Assembly: GCA_037138335.1 (NCBI GenBank)
Contig: JBAXIO010000026.1
Location: 1-43,598 of the forward strand
Source of the DNA: CAIRDP01 sp037138335
Lineage (GTDB): Bacteria > Bacteroidota > Bacteroidia > Bacteroidales > FEN-979
Length of the DNA: 43,598 nucleotides
Direction: 5' to 3'
The stretch's first letter is position 1; every line of letters starts with the position of its first letter. Below are positions 8,036 through 15,391 of the stretch, one piece after another. The notes under the pieces are model-generated. The model was not told where the DNA came from. It searched no databases and worked only from the letters and a program-made list of their open reading frames with translations. A program made the position numbers and the translations under genes.

Positions 8036-9394
8036 TTATACGCTGAATTTTTTAAGGTGGGCCGGTACTTTTTCCATGCTGTTCATATTGTCGAGGGTTT
8101 CACGGAGGCGAATCACATGGGGTTGCTCATCCATGTCGATTAGCACTACGTTAGGCCTGAGGGCAATGAACTGCATCCATTGGGTCATGTTGTAAGCGCC
8201 TACATTATGTATCACAACACGGTCGTCCTTGTTGAGCAAAGGCAGGCTTGCGCTTTCGCGGATCACGTCAATATTCATGCAAAGGGGGCCGTAAATACAA
8301 GTGTCTTCAGAATAATGAGTGAAGGCCTGGGCCGGGGTTATCTTATGATCATACCAGAAAGAGGTGAACAGTATATTAACGCCTATGTCAAGGATGGTAT
8401 TGCGGCGGCCGGTGCTGGAGCGTTTGTTTGAAATGACCGATCCGAGCAGGTAGCCTGCTTCGTCTATCAGCGCCCTGCCTGTTTCCAGGATGAGCATGGG
8501 CAGCTTCTCCTGCTTGAAATTGCTGTTGAGCAAAGCCGATGAAATAACCTCGGCAAAATCGTCAAAAGTCGGGTTAGTGTCGGATCCGGGCAGGTACGCG
8601 CCTTTCAGGGTGTTCTTGGAAGCAAAACCACCGCCCAGGTCGATATATTTTATTTCATGCTTGTATTTTTCTTCCACTGAAAGAGCCAGCTCGGCCAGTT
8701 TTGTTGCAGCAATGCCATAGGCGGAAGGGGAAAGCATAAAAGTCCCGATGTGGCAGTGCAGCCCCACCAGTTCCATATTGTCGGAATGCATGATCTTATT
8801 AATTGCATCCCATGCCTGCCCGTTCTCATAGTTGAATCCGAAGCGGTCCCACATAGGATATACACCGGTATCCATGTTTACCCTGATGGCAACCCTCGGT
8901 CGGGCCTTCTGCTTTTCGGCCAGTTCTGAGATGGTATACAGTTCATCCAGGTGGTCTATATGGATGAGGGAATCGTTCCTGATAGCCTTTGTGAGATCCT
9001 CCTCACTCTTCTCAGGGCCGTTGAATATGATCTTTTTACCATCCACACCCAGGCTTATGGCCTTGTCGTATTCAAAACCAGAAACAACCTCGGCCCAGGA
9101 CCCTTCCTGGTGAAATATGCTGCATATCGCATTCAGGTAATTGGTTTTGTATGACCATGCAAACTGTACCCTGGGGTACCTCGTCTTAAAGGCCTTTTTT
9201 GCTTTCTGAATAGTCTTGCGGATGGTCTTTTCGGAGATCACAAACAGGGGTGATCCGTAGTCTTTCATAAGCTTCTCAACCGCATTGCCGTCAATGTGGG
9301 TCATGGGCTGGTATTCTGTTCTAGTTCCGAATTTGTTCGGCATTCCGGTCTCAAGTTTTTTGATCACCGGTCGTTCATATCTGAGTTTGGTCAT
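8036..9394 (-). CDS. Fold-type III PLP-dependent decarboxylase (DapDC/ODC-like), substrate unknown
   Basis: 452 residues. The alanine-racemase-like barrel and C-terminal beta domain are complete: PLP lysine in WSYKTN (K83), GLHCHIGT (H213, H215), phosphate-binding DLGGGF (254-256), ETGR (304-307), catalytic cysteine in YGPLCMNID (C372) and GAYNM (Y401). Key positions differ from diaminopimelate decarboxylase: the residues after the cysteine are MN instead of the usual ES, and EPGR is ETGR, so it should not be named lysA. Members of this family decarboxylate ornithine, arginine, diaminopimelate or carrier-bound amino acids (as BtrK does in butirosin synthesis). It starts 11 bases after the ATP-grasp gene, which suggests the two enzymes act in sequence. 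Confidence 0.82.
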   Translation of the reverse strand: MTKLRYERPVIKKLETGMPNKFGTRTEYQPMTHIDGNAVEKLMKDYGSPLFVISEKTIRKTIQKAKKAFKTRYPRVQFAWSYKTNYLNAICSIFHQEGSWAEVVSGFEYDKAISLGVDGKKIIFNGPEKSEEDLTKAIRNDSLIHIDHLDELYTISELAEKQKARPRVAIRVNMDTGVYPMWDRFGFNYENGQAWDAINKIMHSDNMELVGLHCHIGTFMLSPSAYGIAATKLAELALSVEEKYKHEIKYIDLGGGFASKNTLKGAYLPGSDTNPTFDDFAEVISSALLNSNFKQEKLPMLILETGRALIDEAGYLLGSVISNKRSSTGRRNTILDIGVNILFTSFWYDHKITPAQAFTHYSEDTCIYGPLCMNIDVIRESASLPLLNKDDRVVIHNVGAYNMTQWMQFIALRPNVVLIDMDEQPHVIRLRETLDNMNSMEKVPAHLKKFSV

Positions 9395-9405
9395 ATTTTC
9401 ATTTT

Positions 9406-10452
9406 TTACAATTCCCCATATACTGATATCTGTTCAAATTCCTCACGATCAACGATCATATCCCAGGAATAGCGGACGAACATTTTACCTACCGTATAAT
9501 CGGCAAATGGCTTCACTTTGTGCCCCATGGCCAAATTGACCAGGGCTTCGGGTATGTTCTGCCCTACGCCAACAGCAAGATAGATCCAGGCCGGCAAACG
9601 GGGGTTTATCTCAAGCAGGTACAATTCCCCGTCTTTGTTCTTCATGAGTTCGAGCTCAAAGCCTCCCCTCCATTTGGTGGTCCTCAGGAATTTCCTGGTC
9701 ATATCGAGCATCTTTTCATCTGAAATACTGATCCCTCCCCAGGCCTTTCCCTTGTCGGTAATATACTGCTTGCGCATAGGCACCGCTGCGATGGTCTTCC
9801 CTGTGCCATCCCCCAAACCGGTGACATTGAACTCCGTTCCATGGATAAACTCCTGAATTATAATAGGAAGCCCCCACCTGGCGGAGATCTTGTTGAAATA
9901 ACTTTTCACCTGTTCTATGCTGTAAGCTATGGAGGCATCGTAGAACTTGCCTTTTACTATCATGGGAAAAGAGAACTCGGCAGGGAGGCTGTGAACCGCA
10001 TTAAGGTCGTAGATGACCTTGCTCTTAGGCACACTGATACCGTACTTCTTGCCGAATTCATTCAGGTTGACCTTCTGTCGTTCCTCGAACTGCTGCAAGG
10101 TTGGAAGGAACATGTGAATGCCCATTTCCCTGAGCTTGCGCTCCAGTTTGATAAAAGGAAAGAGTTCAGCGTCGAAGTTGGGGATGATCACATCGAGTTT
10201 CTCCCTTTCCTGTATATACTCCAGCCTTTCAAGAAGGGTGTCAGTTCCGGCTGTAGGATAAGGTATGGAGTAAGTGCGGTCTATGATATCATGCATGTAA
10301 ATGCCCGGTTCCAGCGACTCATAGGATAAGCCGATGATGCGCGTATCGAATGATCCAGCTTCCTTCAACGCCCTGATCACCGACACTCCGGGCCCCGGGC
10401 TGTCAATGGCATTGAGGCCGGTGACACCAATATTAAGCTTTTGTTTCTTCAT
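9406..10452 (-). CDS. ATP-grasp ligase (CarB/PylC-like)
   Basis: 348 residues. An N-terminal Rossmann-like pre-ATP-grasp domain (NIGVTGLNAID, DVIIPNFDAELFP) is followed by the ATP-grasp domain: K167 in PMIVKGKFYDAS, IIIQEFIHGTEFNV (198-210), GGFELELM (263-270) and the Mg-binding EINPRLPAW (E281, N283). Such enzymes form amide bonds through an acyl-phosphate, usually joining a carboxylate to an amine. The start codon lies inside the end of the PqqD-like gene (20-base overlap) and the decarboxylase gene follows after 11 bases. The context suggests that it attaches an amino acid or small acid to a carrier, peptide or metabolite that the next enzyme decarboxylates; this is inference. Confidence 0.8.
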   Translation of the reverse strand: MKKQKLNIGVTGLNAIDSPGPGVSVIRALKEAGSFDTRIIGLSYESLEPGIYMHDIIDRTYSIPYPTAGTDTLLERLEYIQEREKLDVIIPNFDAELFPFIKLERKLREMGIHMFLPTLQQFEERQKVNLNEFGKKYGISVPKSKVIYDLNAVHSLPAEFSFPMIVKGKFYDASIAYSIEQVKSYFNKISARWGLPIIIQEFIHGTEFNVTGLGDGTGKTIAAVPMRKQYITDKGKAWGGISISDEKMLDMTRKFLRTTKWRGGFELELMKNKDGELYLLEINPRLPAWIYLAVGVGQNIPEALVNLAMGHKVKPFADYTVGKMFVRYSWDMIVDREEFEQISVYGEL

Positions 10453-10711
10453 GGCTTTCCAGCAGGTGGTTATGTTTTAATATGCCGATGAAATCCTGGT
10501 AGTCCTTTTCGAAAGTCGGAATATCTGTATTGTACCTCGATAAAATGGCAGAACGGATCTCTTCATCTGATTTCTCCTTGCGAAGAAGATTCAATATCTC
10601 TATGCCTATGGGGTTCAATGAAAAGGATTCGCCGGTGACCGGGTTGAAGAGAAGGCCCGCTTCGCTTACGGCAATGTTTTTCTTTAACTTCATAATAAAT
10701 GGTTTTAACAT
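10433..10711 (-). CDS. Stand-alone PqqD-like protein (RiPP-recognition-element fold)
   Basis: 92 residues, or 86 if translation starts at the second ATG (10693), which gives MKLKKNIAVSEAG and matches the usual PqqD-family N-terminus better. The core reads LLFNPVTGESFSLNPIGIEILNLL, then EEIRSAILSRY and DFIGILKHNHLLE, the strand-and-helix pattern of PqqD domains. These winged-helix domains bind leader peptides or partner enzymes in ribosomal peptide modification and related pathways. It is the first gene of the tight minus-strand run and overlaps the ATP-grasp start by 20 bases. I found no obvious precursor peptide within 150 bases upstream. The -7-like motif upstream (minus strand of 10716-10723) has one mismatch to TAnnTTTG. 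Confidence 0.72.
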   Translation of the reverse strand: MLKPFIMKLKKNIAVSEAGLLFNPVTGESFSLNPIGIEILNLLRKEKSDEEIRSAILSRYNTDIPTFEKDYQDFIGILKHNHLLESHEETKA

Positions 10712-10789
10712 ACTGCAATATTAGCCTGGGTTCCTCTCCCGGCTGTTATGGAATTTTTTAAATAATGTATAAGATTTTATACCAGATGT

Positions 10790-10839
10790 CCAGTTATCGG
10801 CGCGTAGCGCCTGATCTGCAGCTTCGCTGCGATAGCTGG
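10790..10839. repeat. Palindromic three-way-junction element
   Basis: Two perfect 5-bp hairpins, GGCGC-GTA-GCGCC (10799-10811) and GCAGC-TTC-GCTGC (10818-10830), are enclosed by a 10-bp outer stem, CCAGTTATCG (10790-10799) with CGATAGCTGG (10830-10839), which has one G-T pair. The junction bases at 10799 and 10830 are shared between stems. There is no T-run on either strand, so it is not a typical terminator. It sits between the AraC-like gene and the start of the PqqD-like gene, and could be a REP-like element or a folded RNA leader. Confidence 0.7.
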
Positions 10840-10853
10840 ATAGCTGTAAGATG

Positions 10854-11459
10854 TTAGATGCCGGTTGTAAGATTGTCCAGCGGTCTTCTCTCAATATTCT
10901 GGTTAAGCTTGTAATCGGTGACGGAAACCCCGGTGACCGATTTGAACTGGGTGCTTAGGTATTGCACGCTGCTGTAACCCATCATATATGCTATTTCGCT
11001 CAGGGTAAGCTCACCGTATTCTATTAACTCCTTCACTTTTTCAATCTTGTGAAGTATGGTGAATTTTTCGAGGGTGATGTTCATGTGTTTTGAAAAGAGG
11101 GAAGAAATATACGGATATGACATATTAAACCGTTCCACGAGGTAGTCGGAGTTTCTCACCATGGCATTATATGTGGAGTTGTGGATGAGCTCGATCATTG
11201 CCTGCCTGATTTGTTCCACAAGGATCTTTTCCTTGTCGGCTATGATCTCGAAGCCGAAGTCCTCAAGCATTCCATGTATTATTTTTAAGGAAATTTTTGA
11301 GGGGTCATGCGAAAGTTCGATGGTTCCCAGCTTTATGCTTTGAATTGTGATGCCGTCAATATCAAGTTCCTTTTTCAGCAGGCGTATACAGCAGTTGCAA
11401 ACCATGTTTTTAACATGGATGGTCTTTTTAATGTATGCTGATTTCTTTTTGACCGCCAT
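10854..11459 (-). CDS. AraC-family regulator with N-terminal HMA-like domain
   Basis: 201 residues. Residues 10-75 resemble a heavy-metal-associated ferredoxin-like domain, with the metal motif MVCNCC (CxxC formed by C21 and C24, plus C23). The last 100 residues are a double helix-turn-helix of the AraC type (SYPYISSLFSKHMNITLEKFTI and LSEIAYMMGYSSVQYLSTQFKSVTG). A soft-metal ion such as Cu(I) or Zn(II), or a redox change of the cysteines, could be sensed directly by the regulator; this is inferred from the domains. It lies between the glycosyltransferase gene (57 bases upstream) and the PqqD-led run (142 bases downstream), so it could belong to the former operon and control either. Confidence 0.75.
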   Translation of the reverse strand: MAVKKKSAYIKKTIHVKNMVCNCCIRLLKKELDIDGITIQSIKLGTIELSHDPSKISLKIIHGMLEDFGFEIIADKEKILVEQIRQAMIELIHNSTYNAMVRNSDYLVERFNMSYPYISSLFSKHMNITLEKFTILHKIEKVKELIEYGELTLSEIAYMMGYSSVQYLSTQFKSVTGVSVTDYKLNQNIERRPLDNLTTGI

Positions 11460-11516
11460 AAGTCCTAAACCATTGCATCACAACAATTGCTGCAGTTGCT
11501 AAAGATATACAATAAT

Positions 11517-13454
11517 TTATTCTATTTTCCGGTACAGCCCGTAAAGATAAGGGTTCCCATGCCTTATCCTGAACGACATCCCTCGTATAATCAGTTCCTG
11601 TTTTTTGGGGTTCCAGATAAATCCCTGCACGTTCAGGAAATGATGCCTCCAGTCTATATCGGCGAGGCGGTAGGAACAGAAAATGCGGCGGAACTCCCCG
11701 GGTTTGCCGGCTTTAATGCTTGCCGACTGGAATGAAAGGAGCTTGTCATCCTGATAAATGCCCAGTTGCAGATAGGCTTCGCTAAATCCTTTTTCAGTTT
11801 CAACCTCTGCGTTAAGGTCGATGATATCATTTTTATGACGGCAGATGTCCCTGAGGGATCCCCTGAACATCGGGCTGAATTCCAGGCTGCTGTCCATGGA
11901 GTAAACGGGGGTTTTAAGGTCCAGGACCGAGTACCAGGAGTTGGCCTGGTTGAGGTTAATCCAGCCTGAGCTATTGAGAATGAAATCCGCAGTCGAAGAA
12001 AAATAATATTCATCAAGACCTTTTATACTGTCCCTCGCGAAAACATAAAAATCACCTTCATTGATCCTTTTGTGGATCAAAACGTATGGAAACTTCGACT
12101 GGATCAAAGGATAATCATCCCAGCTTGAATTCGAGATACATCCGTAAATAAAATACCTGGCCTTGCAGGTATCGATTATAGATTTGAGGACCGGAGGTTC
12201 CAGCACGTCATGGAAGCAATTGAAGTGAAAACCCTTCATCCCGGGCTGATCAAGGTAGTAATTGGTAAAACGGCGGTGGGAATCAAGCAGTATGAAGCAG
12301 TTGAGCCGGCCCAGTGAATCGGAGGTGTGCTTAGCTTCAACGACGATCTCACGGTAAGGGGAATTATAGAATAACTTATAATGTTTTCTTTCGGATACCA
12401 GGGAGGGGATGATCACGAGGGCGCATAATGCTACAAGAACGCATTTTTGCCAGGGCCGGCGGGCATCAGCATAAAAGAACATCAGCAGTAAAAGAAAAGG
12501 AAAAGAAAAGATCAGAACAGAGTACTGAAGGACCGGGTTTATAAAAACTGAATACAGGAAGCCAAGGAGCAGAGGTATAAAAAACCATAAAAAGGAAACA
12601 AGTACAAGGCGGTAGTTTACATGTTTTCCTTTTGTTCTCCATACCAGCGCCAGGATCGCCAGGAGTATAACCAGGGCTGCCACATACCAGGAAAACTGGA
12701 ATACATATGCCAGGTAATCGAAAATAAAATCGGGTCTTGGTTTGCTGAGCCAGCCCCCTATACCGCCCTGTTTAAGCTGTGAGAAGAAAATTGAAAGATG
12801 GGGAAGGTACAGCATAAATATCACAAGCCATGAAAGGATAAAGGATATGCGTTTCGTTTTTGAAATGAGGAATACACCTGTAAGCCCGGCTATTCCGCAG
12901 AAAAGAAGCGAAAAATGGTGGTTATAGGCACAGAGGGCCGAAGCGAGGATATAACCGGCGAGGTTGAGGCCGTACCGTTTTTCGGGGTAAAGCATGATCC
13001 GGGTCCAGAAATATACCAGCAACAATGCAAGGAACAACCCGCTTGCATAGGGCCTTGCGATCTGCCCGTACATCACGGGGTACTGGAGGAAGGAGAGAAA
13101 CGCAGCGGCAATCAGGCCTGCAGTGGAACTGAACCATTGGCGGCCGATGTTGTATATTAAGTAAACTGAAGCCAGGCTGAACAGGGTGAACGGGAGTTTC
13201 ACAAGGGGCTCCGAAAGGCCTGAAAGTTTGACCCAGTAGTAAAGGAAAACCTGGACCCCTGCGGGATGGGTGTCAACAATCACCCCTTGTTTTATAAGGT
13301 CATGGAAGTTACTGAACTGGGTCCTGAAGATGGCGCTGAATTCATCGTGGGTGAAGGGTATGGAGTTATAGTTGTAAAACCTGAGTATGGCCCCGATGGC
13401 TATAATCAGGATTATCAGCAGGCGGTCAATATGGATATTTGCGGGAACCCTCAT
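11517..13454 (-). CDS. ArnT/PMT-like (GT39/GT83-type) membrane glycosyltransferase
   Basis: 645 residues from ATG at 13454; a TTG 12 bases further upstream (13466) would also be in frame but adds little. The N-terminal half has about eleven to thirteen membrane segments. The first loop carries the DE pair typical of GT-C enzymes (FTHDEFSAIF; D37, E38), and YGQIARPYASG fits the second conserved loop. Residues 400-645 are a mixed alpha/beta soluble region. These enzymes transfer sugars from polyprenyl-phosphate carriers to lipids or proteins on the outer face of the inner membrane. The gene starts soon after the FNR-like regulator stops (13485), so the two are probably co-transcribed. Donor and acceptor are unknown. 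Confidence 0.8.
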   Translation of the reverse strand: MRVPANIHIDRLLIILIIAIGAILRFYNYNSIPFTHDEFSAIFRTQFSNFHDLIKQGVIVDTHPAGVQVFLYYWVKLSGLSEPLVKLPFTLFSLASVYLIYNIGRQWFSSTAGLIAAAFLSFLQYPVMYGQIARPYASGLFLALLLVYFWTRIMLYPEKRYGLNLAGYILASALCAYNHHFSLLFCGIAGLTGVFLISKTKRISFILSWLVIFMLYLPHLSIFFSQLKQGGIGGWLSKPRPDFIFDYLAYVFQFSWYVAALVILLAILALVWRTKGKHVNYRLVLVSFLWFFIPLLLGFLYSVFINPVLQYSVLIFSFPFLLLLMFFYADARRPWQKCVLVALCALVIIPSLVSERKHYKLFYNSPYREIVVEAKHTSDSLGRLNCFILLDSHRRFTNYYLDQPGMKGFHFNCFHDVLEPPVLKSIIDTCKARYFIYGCISNSSWDDYPLIQSKFPYVLIHKRINEGDFYVFARDSIKGLDEYYFSSTADFILNSSGWINLNQANSWYSVLDLKTPVYSMDSSLEFSPMFRGSLRDICRHKNDIIDLNAEVETEKGFSEAYLQLGIYQDDKLLSFQSASIKAGKPGEFRRIFCSYRLADIDWRHHFLNVQGFIWNPKKQELIIRGMSFRIRHGNPYLYGLYRKIE

Positions 13455-13484
13455 TTCCTGGGCCAAACATACAAAAATTCCGGC

Positions 13485-14186
13485 TTACCCTATACGGCTA
13501 ATCTTCCTGAGTGATTCATGGTCGAGCAGCTTCAGTTCCTTTTCATCAAACCTGATGATGCCTTCGCGCTCGAATGACCTCAGTATCTTAACCGCGCTGT
13601 CGCGCGACATGGCTGAAAGGTCGGCCAGGTCCTGCTTGCTCAGGAGCATGGGAAAATGATCCGATTCAAAGATCTCCTCGAACAGGTATAGCAATGAATC
13701 GGCCATTCTTCCGGGCATTTGTTTTTGGGTCAGGTAAAGCAAACGGTTATATACGTTCAGTGTGTTACGGCTGAAGTCTTTCATGAACTCCTCGGCGAAA
13801 CCAGTGTTCCGGCGGATGATTTCCTTGAAAACATTCATGTCAATAAAGCAAACCGATGATTCCATCAGTGCCATCACGGTATAATGATGCATCTGGTCGA
13901 GGTAAATGCCCGGTCCCCCTATGAAATTCGTGGGCCTGACGATACGCAAAATGGCATTCCGGCTTTCTATCCCTTCAAGGTAAAGCTTGGCCATGCCGGA
14001 ACTTACCGAGATCACATGGGTCATCTGGGTCCCCTGTTTGCGGATTGTCTCCCCTGGTTTGAACACCACATTAAGCCTGCTCTTCTCAACCATTTCAAGT
14101 TCATCCCGGGTTAACAAGGAGAACAGGCTTGATTTGCATGAGCAGTTCATGCAGTTCATCATTGGTTTTTCAAGGTATTCCAACAT
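13485..14186 (-). CDS. FNR-like Crp-family regulator with cluster-type cysteines
   Basis: Up to 233 residues. A cyclic-nucleotide-like beta roll (FKPGETIRKQG, FIGGPG) and long dimer helix lead to a winged helix (LSKQDLADLSAMSRDSAVKILRSFE). The N-terminus has CxxCxC (C12, C15, C17), and C113 in SSVCFIDMNVF matches the position of the fourth cluster ligand of FNR (SMVCEIPFETL in E. coli FNR). This fits an oxygen-sensing [4Fe-4S] regulator. An FNR-type box and promoter sit just upstream (14207-14220). If the promoter is right, ATG at 14162 or 14159 is a better start than 14186 and gives MMNCMNCSC at the N-terminus. It is divergent from the ferredoxin/NrfD operon, a likely target. Confidence 0.82.
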   Translation of the reverse strand: MLEYLEKPMMNCMNCSCKSSLFSLLTRDELEMVEKSRLNVVFKPGETIRKQGTQMTHVISVSSGMAKLYLEGIESRNAILRIVRPTNFIGGPGIYLDQMHHYTVMALMESSVCFIDMNVFKEIIRRNTGFAEEFMKDFSRNTLNVYNRLLYLTQKQMPGRMADSLLYLFEEIFESDHFPMLLSKQDLADLSAMSRDSAVKILRSFEREGIIRFDEKELKLLDHESLRKISRIG

Positions 14187-14190
14187 AAGG

Positions 14191-14220
14191 CAAAAATAAT
14201 AAATTATTGATATATGTCAA
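14191..14220 (-). promoter_or_regulatory. Bacteroidota-type promoter for the FNR-like gene
   Basis: On the minus strand, TATTTTTG (14198 to 14191) matches the -7 consensus TAnnTTTG, and TTG (14220 to 14218) lies 19 bases upstream as a -33 element. The predicted transcript would begin close to 14185, favouring a translation start at 14162 or 14159. Confidence 0.5.
14207..14220. promoter_or_regulatory. FNR/Crp-type operator box
   Basis: TTGAT-ATAT-GTCAA matches the FNR consensus TTGAT-N4-ATCAA at nine of ten positions, and the flanking bases extend the dyad to 16 bp (ATTGATAT/ATGTCAAT). It overlaps the -33 element of the adjacent regulator promoter, which suggests repression of that gene by its own product, and lies 207 bases upstream of the divergent redox operon. 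Confidence 0.6.
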
Positions 14221-14319
14221 TCGAAGACTGGTTTTTTTACCACTTTGCCGGGGAAAAGAAACCGGAATTTTCTATGAAAATCTCGGATAAGGGATGCCAT
14301 GTATAATTGAATGTAGAAT

Positions 14320-14327
14320 TAGCTTTG
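14320..14327 (+). promoter_or_regulatory. -7 promoter element of the ferredoxin/NrfD operon
   Basis: TAGCTTTG fits TAnnTTTG and would give a leader of about 95 bases before ATG at 14427. No clear -33 TTTG at the right spacing is visible, which would fit a promoter needing an activator. Confidence 0.4.
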
Positions 14328-14426
14328 CAAAGGAGAAACCCCGGCCTGTCTTTTCTTGTGACTAAGCTGCCGGGATGAATGATTCAAGGTTTTTCAGGCA
14401 TCAAATAATTTCTACAAAGTATCGAT

Positions 14427-15380
14427 ATGAAGGACAACAATTCCTCAAGAAGAAAGTTTCTGAAACTGGGACTGGCCGCCGGCGCTACAGCGCTTATCGG
14501 GGCCGGGGGAAAAGCTTTATCAGCTGTTTCCAATCCTGAGGCAAGCGGCAAAGAAACGGGAGAGAAAGTCAAGCTGCTTTCCCCTGACGGCACGCTTGTT
14601 GAAGTTGACAAAGGTCATTGCCATGCCTGCGCTGCAACCGGTAAGGAAGCCCGGCAGGGGATTCCCAACAAGAAAATGGTGATGGTCATAGACCTGGCCC
14701 GCTGCAGGAATGCAAGAAAATGCCTGGAAGGATGCCAGGGCATGCACCACCTTCCCCCGAAGATAGAATGGATTAAATTTTTTCTCTTGCGCGACAGCAA
14801 GGATACATCCCCATACTGGTTCCCGAAGCCCTGCTTCCAGTGCAATAATCCCCCCTGCGTCAAAGTATGCCCGGTCGGGGCTACCTTCAAGCGTACCGAC
14901 GGTATTGTACTCATCGACAATGACCGTTGTATAGGATGCAAATTCTGCATGGCAGCCTGCCCGTATTCTTCCAGGGTTTTCAATTGGGGAAACCCCGATC
15001 AGGCACCACTTCCTGAAGGGAAAAAATATTCACCCGAAACCAGCTGGCCCCAGAAAGTCGGGACAGTCGGCAAATGTGATTTCTGTCCCGATATGGTACG
15101 CCAGGGCAAACTTCCCTCCTGCGTGACATCCTGCCCCAACGGGGTTTATTTCTATGGCGACAAAAATGAAGACACTGTGACCAACGGTACCGAAACGGTA
15201 AGGTTCAGCGAACTTGTTCAGCAACGGGCGGCTTACCGCTATATGGAAGAACTTGGCACAGAACCCGGGGTCTACTACCTGCCCCCGGTCAACCGTCTGT
15301 TCGACTATAAAGTAGGGTTCCAGGACCTGAAACCGGAAGAAATTGACCTTTACAAGAAAGAAGCCAACTTATCAGAATAA
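14427..15380 (+). CDS. TAT-exported multi-cluster ferredoxin subunit (NrfC/PsrB/TtrB-like)
   Basis: 317 residues with a twin-arginine signal (SRRKFLKLG; R8, R9). Cysteine sets: C65 and C68; C93, C99, C103 in ARCRNARKCLEGC; C136, C139, C144, C148; C168, C171, C174, C178; C217, C220, C232, C236. This is the layout of the electron-transfer subunit in the complex-iron-sulfur-molybdoenzyme family, carrying several cubane clusters on the periplasmic side. In the C93 set the second ligand of the usual CxxCxxCxxxC is an alanine (A96), which could leave a 3Fe-4S or altered cluster. The NrfD-like partner starts 11 bases later. No molybdopterin catalytic subunit is encoded nearby. Confidence 0.85.
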   Translation: MKDNNSSRRKFLKLGLAAGATALIGAGGKALSAVSNPEASGKETGEKVKLLSPDGTLVEVDKGHCHACAATGKEARQGIPNKKMVMVIDLARCRNARKCLEGCQGMHHLPPKIEWIKFFLLRDSKDTSPYWFPKPCFQCNNPPCVKVCPVGATFKRTDGIVLIDNDRCIGCKFCMAACPYSSRVFNWGNPDQAPLPEGKKYSPETSWPQKVGTVGKCDFCPDMVRQGKLPSCVTSCPNGVYFYGDKNEDTVTNGTETVRFSELVQQRAAYRYMEELGTEPGVYYLPPVNRLFDYKVGFQDLKPEEIDLYKKEANLSE

Positions 15381-15391
15381 TCACATACAGC

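Noticed and set aside
8036..9394. Diaminopimelate decarboxylase (lysA)
   Set aside because: The residues after the catalytic cysteine and the EPGR motif differ, and the operon has no lysine-pathway gene.
13464..13471. Promoter -7 element (TATGTTTG on the minus strand) for the GT39-like gene
   Set aside because: It lies only ten bases before the preferred ATG and overlaps the alternative TTG start; co-transcription with the FNR-like gene is simpler.
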